Of a stretch of DNA of 64,000 nucleotides, positions 38,291-45,772 are shown in pieces. The notes under the pieces were generated by a model that did not search any database, was not told the DNA's origin, and saw only the letters and a list, made by a program, of their open reading frames with translations. Made by a program: the position numbers and the translations under genes. Position 1 is the stretch's first letter, and each line of letters opens with the position of its first letter. The stretch is from Rhodanobacter sp. C05 (GTDB lineage Bacteria; Pseudomonadota; Gammaproteobacteria; Xanthomonadales; Rhodanobacteraceae), in the NCBI RefSeq assembly GCF_002001165.1, contig NZ_MUNQ01000008.1, positions 310,001-374,000 on the forward strand, in the 5' to 3' direction.

Positions 38291-39021
38291 TGAATGCCGT
38301 ACGGTGCGTCACGCCCGATACCGACACAAAACTGCAGGTATTCAACTGGGCTGGCATCGAAAGTGAAATCGATGCACAAGGTTGCGCGGTACTCGAAGCC
38401 CTGCTGTCGCCGCAGGAATGCCGTGACTTGGGCCGCCTGTATGCCGATGAGTCGTGTTTCCGCAGCCGCGTCGTGATGGGCAGGCATGGCTTTGGTCGCG
38501 GCGAATACCAGTATTTCCGCTATCCGTTGCCTGGCGTGGTCGCAGACTTGCGTACGACACTCTATCCGCGGCTGGTGCCGGTCGCGAATCGCTGGAACAC
38601 GGCAATGGGGATCGCGATGCGTTACCCCGATGCACACGCCGCCTTCATCGAACACTGCCATGCGGTCGGGCAGCAGCGCCCTACTCCGCTGCTGCTGCAA
38701 TATGGCCAAGGTGACTACAACTGCCTGCACCAGGATCTATACGGTGAACAGGTATTTCCTCTGCAGGTGGCGATCCTGCTGTCCGAGCCGGAGCGCGATT
38801 TCAGCGGCGGCGAATTCGTGCTGACCGAGCAGCGCCCGCGCATGCAGTCACGACCCATGGTAGTGCCGTTACGCCAGGGTGATGCGGTGATCTTCGCCGT
38901 GCATCAGCGTCCCGTCGCCGGTACACGCGGCAGCTATCGGGTGAATCTTCGGCATGGCGTGAGCCAGGTGCGCACAGGGCATCGCCATACCCTGGGCATC
39001 ATCTTCCACGACGCCACATGA
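38290..39021 (+). CDS. 2-oxoglutarate/Fe(II) dioxygenase of the ada-alkB operon
   Basis: A 243-residue prolyl-4-hydroxylase-like dioxygenase. NCLHQDLYGE supplies the HxD iron pair, followed by FPLQVAILLSEPERDFSGGEFVLTEQ and VIFAVHQRPV, a double-stranded beta-helix pattern. The distal histidine is probably in the HQRPV or RHGV segment. Its start overlaps the ada stop and its stop overlaps the alkB start. Proteins of this kind lie beside ada/alkB in many proteobacteria, so a role in alkylation damage is likely, but the substrate is unknown. Confidence 0.85.
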   Translation: MNAVRCVTPDTDTKLQVFNWAGIESEIDAQGCAVLEALLSPQECRDLGRLYADESCFRSRVVMGRHGFGRGEYQYFRYPLPGVVADLRTTLYPRLVPVANRWNTAMGIAMRYPDAHAAFIEHCHAVGQQRPTPLLLQYGQGDYNCLHQDLYGEQVFPLQVAILLSEPERDFSGGEFVLTEQRPRMQSRPMVVPLRQGDAVIFAVHQRPVAGTRGSYRVNLRHGVSQVRTGHRHTLGIIFHDAT

Positions 39022-39674
39022 GCATGGCGGATCTGTTCGGCGACACGTTCAGTCACCAGCGCCGGGACGAGCCGCTGGACGCAGGTGCCGTGCTGCTGCG
39101 TGGCTTCGCCTTGATGGAAGAAGCCGTGCTGCTGCCGGCGATCGACATGGTGGTCGCACAGGCACCTTTCCGTCATCTGGTCACGCCCGGAGGTTTCCGC
39201 ATGTCGGTGGGCATGACGAATGCCGGATCACTGGGCTGGGTCAGCGATCGGCGTGGCTATCGCTACGACCCGGTCGATCCACTCAGCAGCCGGCCCTGGC
39301 CCGCCATGCCGGAGATTTTCCTGCGACTGGCAGGTGCTGCCGCGGCGCACGCCGGGTTTGTCGGCTTTGTGCCGGATGCCTGTCTGATCAATCGCTACGA
39401 ACCCGGTGCGCGGCTCAGCCTGCATCAGGATCGCGACGAACGCGACTTCGGCCAGCCGATCGTTTCGGTGTCGCTGGGCATTCCGGCAGTCTTCCTGTTC
39501 GGTGGCATGCAGCGCGCGGATCCGCAGATCCGCGTGCCACTGACGCATGGCGATGTGGTCGTCTGGGGTGGCCCGGCACGTCTGCGCTACCACGGCGTAC
39601 TACCGCTCAAACCAGATCAGCATGATGCTCTTGGCGATTGCCGCATCAACCTGACGTTCCGCCGCGCCGGCTGA
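39018..39674 (+). CDS. alkB: DNA/RNA oxidative demethylase AlkB
   Basis: AlkB removes 1-methyladenine and 3-methylcytosine lesions by 2-oxoglutarate-dependent oxidation. The 218-residue product has the substrate lid GGFRMSVGMTNAG, LINRYEPGARLSLHQDRDE with the HxD iron ligands, the second histidine in RLRYHGV, and RINLTFR, which binds oxoglutarate. The ATG overlaps the stop of the preceding dioxygenase gene (ATGA, 39018-39021). Confidence 0.96.
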   Translation: MSMADLFGDTFSHQRRDEPLDAGAVLLRGFALMEEAVLLPAIDMVVAQAPFRHLVTPGGFRMSVGMTNAGSLGWVSDRRGYRYDPVDPLSSRPWPAMPEIFLRLAGAAAAHAGFVGFVPDACLINRYEPGARLSLHQDRDERDFGQPIVSVSLGIPAVFLFGGMQRADPQIRVPLTHGDVVVWGGPARLRYHGVLPLKPDQHDALGDCRINLTFRRAG

Positions 39675-39702
39675 ATCAGGGCGATTTTTCGCCAGCAGTC
39701 AG

Positions 39703-40131
39703 CTATGGCGGCGATGACGGGCCGACTCCCAGCCGGTGTCCATACACAAGCTTGCCGCCGAGCCAGCCACCAGCGCACAGGAAAAGGAATCCGGTCACGC
39801 TCAACGCGATCGCCAACACGCCAGGTTTGGTCAGTGTGGTGCCCTGCAAGCGCAGGAACAGGCTGGTCGCATAAAAGGCCAGGGCGGTCATCACCACGAT
39901 CATGTGGCGGTTGACGTCCTTGATCGCAGGATGGTCCTCGGCAATTTTCGTCAATTCCAGAAAACCGGCCAACATGGCGGGGATCGAGAAACCGATCCCC
40001 GCCAGCAGCAACACACCGGCAAAGCGCCATGCCGGCTCACCCCAACCCAGACTGGCAAGATCCGCCGCCGTGGCCAGTGACCAGCCGGCGATCGGGAAAT
40101 GGACCAGCGCGGGATGCAACGGGTGACGCAT
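39703..40131 (-). CDS. DUF2231-type membrane protein
   Basis: A 142-residue integral membrane protein with four hydrophobic segments. It begins MRHPLHPALVHFPIAGWSLA, the HP-x-x-VHFP opening typical of DUF2231. Function unknown in the family; some members sit beside haem or iron proteins. Six bases downstream of another small membrane-protein gene on the same strand, so probably one transcript. Confidence 0.82.
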   Translation of the reverse strand: MRHPLHPALVHFPIAGWSLATAADLASLGWGEPAWRFAGVLLLAGIGFSIPAMLAGFLELTKIAEDHPAIKDVNRHMIVVMTALAFYATSLFLRLQGTTLTKPGVLAIALSVTGFLFLCAGGWLGGKLVYGHRLGVGPSSPP

Positions 40132-40137
40132 GACGGC

Positions 40138-40479
40138 TCAGCCCAACAGCACACTGAGCAGGGTCAGGAAACCGACCACCGCGACACCGGCATGCACGAA
40201 GACAACACCTTTCGGCGCCACCTTCCCGCGCAGGTGGAATGAGGCGAGAAAGAAACCACCCAGAGCCGCCAACACCAGCAGGCCCAGCGCCGCGGTGAGC
40301 CGGCCCGGTGCTGCACCTTGCAAGACTTCGATGATCAGCAGCACCAAGCCGCTGGCTCCCAGCAAGGCGTGCAAAACCGAGATCGCCCACGGCGCCAGCT
40401 TGCCGCGCAACACGCTGGAAGCCAGCACCAGGCCGCCGATGGCGGCAATCGCAAAAATCAGAACCGCATAGAGCAACAT
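40138..40479 (-). CDS. Small membrane protein, about 113 residues
   Basis: Starting at the ATG at 40479, which AGAGGGGAATGAC precedes, the protein has four hydrophobic segments (LLYAVLIFAIAAIGGLVLASS, ISVLHALLGASGLVLLIIE, ALGLLVLAALGGFFLASF, VFVHAGVAVVGFLTLLSVLL). Two similar motifs, VLRGKLAP and HLRGKVAPKG, suggest an internal duplication. I know no function. Likely co-transcribed with the DUF2231 gene. Confidence 0.75.
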   Translation of the reverse strand: MLLYAVLIFAIAAIGGLVLASSVLRGKLAPWAISVLHALLGASGLVLLIIEVLQGAAPGRLTAALGLLVLAALGGFFLASFHLRGKVAPKGVVFVHAGVAVVGFLTLLSVLLG

Positions 40480-40733
40480 GTCATTCCCCTCTGGTTGCGT
40501 CATGAAGACGAAGAGCCAACGCCGTGCGTTGGCCGTACTGCCACTGATCGGATGCATCAGCGCGTCCAAGGTTCCCAAGCCTGGGCGGCAGCATCGACAG
40601 GATGCGCCTTGTGCCAGGCCACCGCTTGAATCAACGCCACTGGAGGATGACGCCACCCGGCTCGACCAAGATGCAAGTGCCAGCGATGGGGCGACTTGCT
40701 ACCCTCGCCGGATCGACTCGACGCGGGACCGAC

Positions 40734-41666
40734 ATGACAACCACCCAAGGCATCCACACCATCGACACCGGTTTCGTACGGCCGCAGTTCGACGCCGCGT
40801 ACCTGATCGTCGAGAACGGGCGTGGCGCGTTCATCGACTGCGGCACCAACCATTCCGTGCCACGCATGCTGGCGGCACTGGACCAAGCCGGAATCACTCC
40901 GTCCGGAGTGGACTGGCTGATCCTCACTCACGTGCATCTGGATCATGCCGGCGGTGCGGGCGAACTGATCGCACAGCTGCCGAATGCGAAGTTGGTGGTA
41001 CACCCGCGTGGCGCGCGGCACATGATCGACCCGTCAGCATTGTGGGCTGGTGCCAGTGCGGTATACGGCGAAGCGGTGATGGAAACGACGTATGGACGGC
41101 TGCGACCGATTCCCGCCGAACGCGTCATCGAGGCACCGGATGGTCACGTGGTCGACCTCGCAGGGCGGCCCTTGCTGTGCATCGATACGCCCGGCCATGC
41201 GAGGCATCACCTCACCGTCTACGATGCCCGCGCGAATGTGTGCTTCACCGGCGACGTATTCGGTCTGTCCTATCGTGAATTCGACACCGAAAACGGCCCC
41301 TTCATCCTGCCCACCACCTCGCCGGTGCAGTTCGATCCCGATGCGCTGCACGCCTCGATCGAACGCCTGGTCGTACTGCAGCCCTCGGCGATGTACCTCA
41401 CCCATTACAACCGGGTCGAGAATGTGGCCAGACTGGCCGCTGAGCTGCATGTGCAGATCGACGCGATGGTGGCGCTTGCGCTGGAGGCAGGCGATGACCC
41501 GGACAGGCACGCCAGACTGGTCGATGACCTCACCGGGTTGTACGCCGCGCGCGCCCATGCACACGGCTGGACCCAGGGACGTGCGGCGCTGGAGCAGCGG
41601 CTGCACATGGACATCGAGCTGAATGCACAGGGGCTGGAAGTGTGGCTGGATAGCGCCGCTCGTTGA
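40734..41666 (+). CDS. MBL-fold metallo-hydrolase
   Basis: A 310-residue metallo-beta-lactamase-fold hydrolase. The zinc motif THVHLDHAGG is followed by TPGHARHH and FTGDVFG. A helical C-terminal region (about 85 residues) contains LHVQIDAMVALALEAGDD. I chose the ATG at 40734 (MTTTQGIHTIDTGF) because similarity begins there; the frame is open 44 codons upstream. The substrate is unknown. A shortened copy of its 3-prime end lies downstream of the halogenase gene (43555-43629). Confidence 0.88.
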   Translation: MTTTQGIHTIDTGFVRPQFDAAYLIVENGRGAFIDCGTNHSVPRMLAALDQAGITPSGVDWLILTHVHLDHAGGAGELIAQLPNAKLVVHPRGARHMIDPSALWAGASAVYGEAVMETTYGRLRPIPAERVIEAPDGHVVDLAGRPLLCIDTPGHARHHLTVYDARANVCFTGDVFGLSYREFDTENGPFILPTTSPVQFDPDALHASIERLVVLQPSAMYLTHYNRVENVARLAAELHVQIDAMVALALEAGDDPDRHARLVDDLTGLYAARAHAHGWTQGRAALEQRLHMDIELNAQGLEVWLDSAAR

Positions 41667-41802
41667 ATCGTCGCGCAAGCCACGACAGCGCCGATCATCG
41701 CAGCCAGTACGTGATCACTGGGGACACCAGCACCGGCTATTGACCGCGATCCCGAAATGGATTCCTCTTGGGCATCACCTCGACAAGCCAGTGACCTTTG
41801 CC

Positions 41803-43413
41803 ATGCCAGACACCGCAGCCCCATTCAACGAGCCTGTTGCCGCGCATCACGCTGGCACGCGGATCGAAGCCGATCCGCCAGTGCGCAGGATCGTCGTGGT
41901 CGGTGGCGGCACCGCAGGCTGGATGACGGCACTGGCACTGGCCAACTCTGCCTATGGATCCAGGCTTGAGGTCACCGTGATCGAGTCGCCGCAAGTCGCC
42001 ACGATCGGCGTGGGCGAGGGTTCGACACCCTTCCTGCGCCGCTTCTTCGAAGACCTCGGCATCGAGGAAGCCGAATGGATGCCAGCCTGCAACGCGACCT
42101 ACAAAAACGGCATTACCTTCGACAAGTGGTCGACACGGCCCGGTTTCGAGAGCTACTTCCACGCGTTTGCGTCGATGCTCGACAACCTGACCATGACGCA
42201 ATTCATCAACAACGTGCACTCGCGCCTGAACCATGCCGACGTGCACGCGCATCCTGACCGGTTCTTCATCGCCAGCCGGCTGGCGCGCGACTGCCGGGCA
42301 CCCAAACCGGCACACAGCTTCCCGTTCGACATCTGGCATGGTTATCACTTCGACGCCACCTTGCTTGGCGCCTTCCTGCTCAGGAAGGCGCTGGAGCGCG
42401 GCGTGCGCCATGTGGCGCGCCACGTGAACGGGGTGATCCTGAAGGACAACGGCGATATCGGCTCCCTGCACCTCGAGGGCGGCGAGACACTGGATGCCGA
42501 CTTCTTCATCGACTGCACCGGCTTTGCTTCGCTGCTGATCGGCAAGGCACTGAAGACCCCGTTCGTGCCCTACGCGGAGAACCTGTTCAACAACGCGGCG
42601 ATTGCGCTGGCGACGCCCATCGACGGGCCGATCATGTCGCAGACCATCTCCACCGCGCTCACGAACGGCTGGGCCTGGAAGATTCCACTGACCAACCGTT
42701 ACGGCAACGGCTACGTCTACAGCACCGACTTTTGCTCACCCGAGCAGGCCGAGACAGAACTGCGCGCACATCTCGGGGTACTGGATGCTGACGTGCCGGC
42801 GCGCCACCTGAAGATGCGTGTCGGTCGCGTCGCCGAAAGCTGGAACCGCAACTGCCTCGCCGTAGGCCTGGCACAGGGGTTCATCGAGCCGCTGGAGGCC
42901 ACTACTTTGCTGTTCGTCCAGAGAACCGCCTACATGTTCGTCGCGGCGCTGGAAAAGGGTGACCTCGGTGCCGAGGCGCGGGCGAACTTCAACCAGACGA
43001 TCAACGTCCAGTTCGAGGGTACCCGCGATTACATCGTCACCCACTACAAGACCAACACACGCACCGACACCGACTACTGGCGCGCCAACGCAGCCAACAC
43101 CCACTTGTCGAACCCGCTCAAGCATTTGCTGACCACCTGGCTGTCCAGCAAGCCGATCATCCCAGGACTGAAAAAAGGTGTCTTCGGCCAAGGCTATCCG
43201 ACCATGTCATGGTACAGCCTGCTCGCTGGCGTGGGACTGTTTCCGGATTCACAGAGCATGCGCCCGCCCACACCCGAAGAGGCACAGCATGACCTCGCCC
43301 AGATCGACAACCTGCTGGAGCGCAGCGCGATGAATTACCCCGACCAGCGTGAGCTGCTGCAACGGATTCCGCTCAAGTCCAGGGAGCCATCGCTGCAGGT
43401 CTATCTCTGGTAG
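41803..43413 (+). CDS. Flavin-dependent tryptophan-halogenase-family enzyme
   Basis: A 536-residue protein. The FAD loop VVGGGTAGWMTALALA (near 31-46) is typical. GVGEGSTPFLRRFFEDLGI and NATYKNGITFDKW follow; Lys101 matches the lysine that forms the chloramine in PrnA/RebH. The WxWxIP motif that blocks monooxygenase activity is intact (GWAWKIPL). These features predict FADH2-dependent chlorination or bromination. No flavin reductase or biosynthetic cluster is nearby, so the substrate is open. A longer frame from 41623 is unsupported. Confidence 0.9.
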   Translation: MPDTAAPFNEPVAAHHAGTRIEADPPVRRIVVVGGGTAGWMTALALANSAYGSRLEVTVIESPQVATIGVGEGSTPFLRRFFEDLGIEEAEWMPACNATYKNGITFDKWSTRPGFESYFHAFASMLDNLTMTQFINNVHSRLNHADVHAHPDRFFIASRLARDCRAPKPAHSFPFDIWHGYHFDATLLGAFLLRKALERGVRHVARHVNGVILKDNGDIGSLHLEGGETLDADFFIDCTGFASLLIGKALKTPFVPYAENLFNNAAIALATPIDGPIMSQTISTALTNGWAWKIPLTNRYGNGYVYSTDFCSPEQAETELRAHLGVLDADVPARHLKMRVGRVAESWNRNCLAVGLAQGFIEPLEATTLLFVQRTAYMFVAALEKGDLGAEARANFNQTINVQFEGTRDYIVTHYKTNTRTDTDYWRANAANTHLSNPLKHLLTTWLSSKPIIPGLKKGVFGQGYPTMSWYSLLAGVGLFPDSQSMRPPTPEEAQHDLAQIDNLLERSAMNYPDQRELLQRIPLKSREPSLQVYLW

Positions 43414-43443
43414 GCAACCGGCTCGATGGCGCGCGCCGCATGC

Positions 43444-43549
43444 TCAATCCAGTCGCGTGCCATTGGGTACTGGCTGGCTGCTCCAACGCGGTGAGTACCA
43501 CCTCATCCTCCGTGGAAAGGCCGGTAAGCAGGAACCGCGCGCAAAACAG
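43444..43549 (-). pseudogene. Decayed 3-prime fragment of a csaA paralogue
   Basis: Minus-strand translation gives FCARFLLTGLSTEDEVVLTALEQP, then after a frameshift PVPNGTRLD and a stop. The intact csaA ends [32 protein letters not shown]. The nucleotide match is clear from CCAGTCGCGTGCC to GGTAAGCAGGAACCGCG. No start or N-terminal half remains. Confidence 0.75.
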
Positions 43550-43554
43550 GTGAC

Positions 43555-43629
43555 CTGCATCAGCAGATCGATGCGATGGTGGCGAACACGCAGGATCTGG
43601 AGACATGGCTGGACGGGGAACGCAGCTAG
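43555..43629 (+). pseudogene. Internally deleted 3-prime fragment of the MBL-hydrolase gene
   Basis: The frame reads LHQQIDAMVA directly joined to QDLETWLDGERS and a stop. The intact gene at 40734-41666 has LHVQIDAMVA about 50 residues before its end QGLEVWLDSAAR. The fragment therefore looks like a copy with the intervening part lost. It adjoins the csaA remnant and overlaps the GNAT stop. Confidence 0.6.
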
Positions 43630-44078
43630 CTCACCGCATCAAGCAACTTGGTATAGGCGTGCTGGGTTTTTCGATGGACATAGCCCAGGTGCTGGTAGAA
43701 CGGATGCGACTGAAGTCGTGTCACATTGGAGCGCACCGAAATGGCGTCGAATCCCTGCTGGCGTGCCCAGTGTTCCGCATCGTTTACCAGCACATGCCCG
43801 ATACCGCTGCCCCTGGCTGCAGCATCTACCACCAAGCCGACGATCTCGATGCGTTCACCGGATTCCAGCGTGAGTCGACGCTCGACGGCGATCCAGCCGA
43901 GCAACGTGCCGTCGTCAGCTTGAGCAACCATCACATGCTGTTGCGGTTGCGGCAGCAGCGCCGCGAGCCGGGCGGCCATGGTCTGCGTCTCGACCGTATA
44001 GCCAAGCTCGCCCGCCAGTCGTGCGATTTCCGAAGCATCCTCGACACGGGCACGACGCAAATGGGGCGAGTCCGGCAT
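43626..44078 (-). CDS. GNAT-family N-acetyltransferase
   Basis: A 150-residue GNAT protein: RRARVEDASEIARLAGELGY at the front, then IVGLVVDAAARGSGIGHVLV with the acetyl-CoA loop (R-G-S-G-I-G). SHPFYQHLGYVHRKTQHAY lies near the end. Target unknown. It ends at the decayed csaA/MBL fragments and starts one base after the csaA stop. Confidence 0.88.
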   Translation of the reverse strand: MPDSPHLRRARVEDASEIARLAGELGYTVETQTMAARLAALLPQPQQHVMVAQADDGTLLGWIAVERRLTLESGERIEIVGLVVDAAARGSGIGHVLVNDAEHWARQQGFDAISVRSNVTRLQSHPFYQHLGYVHRKTQHAYTKLLDAVS

Positions 44079-44079
44079 G

Positions 44080-44424
44080 TCAGGCCAGCCGCGTGCCGTT
44101 CGGCACCGGGCGCTCGATCGCCGTGATCACCACGCCGTCATCGGTCGGGAACCCGGTAAGCAGGAACTGCGAACGGAACGGGCCGATCTGTTTCTCCGGG
44201 AAATTGATCACGCCGACAATCTGCCGACCCAGCAACTGCTCCGCGCTGTACAGCGCAGCGATCTGCGCACTGGTCTTTTTCTCGCCGTAGGGGCCGAAGT
44301 CCACCCAGACCTTCCATGCCGGCTTGCGTGCTTCGGGAAACGGTTCCACCCGCGTCACCGTACCGGCGACGATCAATACTTTCTCGAAATCGCTCCAGCT
44401 GATTTCACTCACCTGCTCGCTCAT
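44080..44424 (-). CDS. csaA: tRNA-binding protein/chaperone CsaA
   Basis: A 114-residue OB-fold protein similar to B. subtilis CsaA and to the tRNA-binding domain of Met[29 protein letters not shown] opens the fold, and [21 protein letters not shown] and VPNGTRLA close it. CsaA has been described as an export-related chaperone and as binding tRNA. I chose the ATG at 44424; it overlaps the preceding oxidoreductase stop by 4 bases. Confidence 0.9.
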   Translation of the reverse strand: MSEQVSEISWSDFEKVLIVAGTVTRVEPFPEARKPAWKVWVDFGPYGEKKTSAQIAALYSAEQLLGRQIVGVINFPEKQIGPFRSQFLLTGFPTDDGVVITAIERPVPNGTRLA

Positions 44425-45710
44425 CCTTCCAGCCTCGTCTTCAACCAGTCTTGACCTTGTTGCCACCAATAGCTCGCCTGAGCGCCGAGATAGCCAAAGG
44501 GTCGGTGCGTACTGCTCAGCCCGTAGTCGGCAAATTGTTTCCAGCCATCATCGCCATCGGCAATCGCCGCCGCCAGCAGCTCGCCAGCAGCACAGGTCGG
44601 TGCCAGACCATGCCCGCCGAATGCTTGTGCCCACCATAAACCATTCCCATTGCCACCGACCTGCGGCATCTGGTGGCGCGCGTAACTCATCAGGCCCGAC
44701 CACGCGTAGTCGACCTTCACGCCCTGCAATTGCGGAAACACGCGCAACAGATCCTTCGTGAGCAATCGCTGCACCGCCTGCGGCGAACGGTTGCGGATGG
44801 AAATGCGCCCACCCCACAGCAGACGCGTATCCGGCAGCAGCCGGTAATAGTCGAAGGCGAAGCGACTGTCGTAGACCGCAGCGCGGGTATGCAGGCATTC
44901 GTCCATCCGCTCGTGCAGCGGCTCGGTCACCATCACGTAGGTCGCGATCGGCAGGATCGCGCGGTCGATCGACCGCTGCAGACCGGCCAGGTAGCCGCCG
45001 CATGCCAGCACCACCTGATCGACCAGCAGCTCACCTTGCGCTGTGCGCAGGCGCCATTGACGGCCCTCGCGGGCGAGACCGCGTACGCCGCTCCCTTCAT
45101 GAATGTGCACGCCCTGCCCGGCAGCGGCGGCCGCAAGACCGATCGCATAGTTAAGCGGATGCAAGTGCAACGCGTCTCGCTCGTAGAGAGCATCGTGATA
45201 GCGCTCACTGCGAACACGCTCGCGCAGTTCGTCCTGCGGCAGCCATTGCCAGTGCACGCCGTAATGCTCGGCCAGCAATTGCTGGCGCTGGCGCAGCACG
45301 GCCGGATCACGAAACCAGTTGGCCCAGATCACGCCCTGGTCGACGGCGTCGCAAGCAATCGAGTAATCGGCGATACGCTGGCGGATGCGCTGCACAGCCT
45401 CAGTAGTGAGCTTGAACAGCTCCCGCGCACGCGCATCGCCCAACTGGGTCAGCAGCGATTGCTCGCCCAGCGAATAACCGCCGAATACGAAACCGCCATT
45501 GCGGCCGGAGGCACCAAAGCCGATCTGTTCGCGTTCCAGCAGCACGACGTCGCGTATGCCGCGCTCAGCCAGGCCCAGCGCCGTGTTCAAGCCCGCATAG
45601 CCACCGCCGATGATCGCTACGCGTGCATGCGTGCGTCCCTGCAATGGAGCATATGGCTGATACGGCGTGGCCGTTGCACGGTAATAGGACGTGGGCAAGG
45701 GCGGTGGCAT
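44421..45710 (-). CDS. FAD-dependent amine/amino-acid oxidoreductase (PuuB/DadA-like)
   Basis: A 429-residue DAO-family flavoprotein. After about 28 residues the FAD motif [21 protein letters not shown] appears, then [16 protein letters not shown], a hallmark of gamma-glutamylputrescine oxidase-like enzymes. [12 protein letters not shown] and [16 protein letters not shown] close the FAD domain. It probably oxidises a secondary or primary amine. csaA follows with a 4-base overlap. Confidence 0.88.
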   Translation of the reverse strand: MPPPLPTSYYRATATPYQPYAPLQGRTHARVAIIGGGYAGLNTALGLAERGIRDVVLLEREQIGFGASGRNGGFVFGGYSLGEQSLLTQLGDARARELFKLTTEAVQRIRQRIADYSIACDAVDQGVIWANWFRDPAVLRQRQQLLAEHYGVHWQWLPQDELRERVRSERYHDALYERDALHLHPLNYAIGLAAAAAGQGVHIHEGSGVRGLAREGRQWRLRTAQGELLVDQVVLACGGYLAGLQRSIDRAILPIATYVMVTEPLHERMDECLHTRAAVYDSRFAFDYYRLLPDTRLLWGGRISIRNRSPQAVQRLLTKDLLRVFPQLQGVKVDYAWSGLMSYARHQMPQVGGNGNGLWWAQAFGGHGLAPTCAAGELLAAAIADGDDGWKQFADYGLSSTHRPFGYLGAQASYWWQQGQDWLKTRLEG

Positions 45711-45772
45711 TTCGGCAACGAATACCTGTGAGTCTGCGTTTGGAAAGCGAGCATAGCGCAGCAGGTCGGCGG

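Noticed and set aside
41623..41802. Longer N-terminus for the halogenase
   Set aside because: The 60 extra codons overlap the end of the MBL gene and show no family similarity; the FAD motif is correctly placed from the ATG at 41803.
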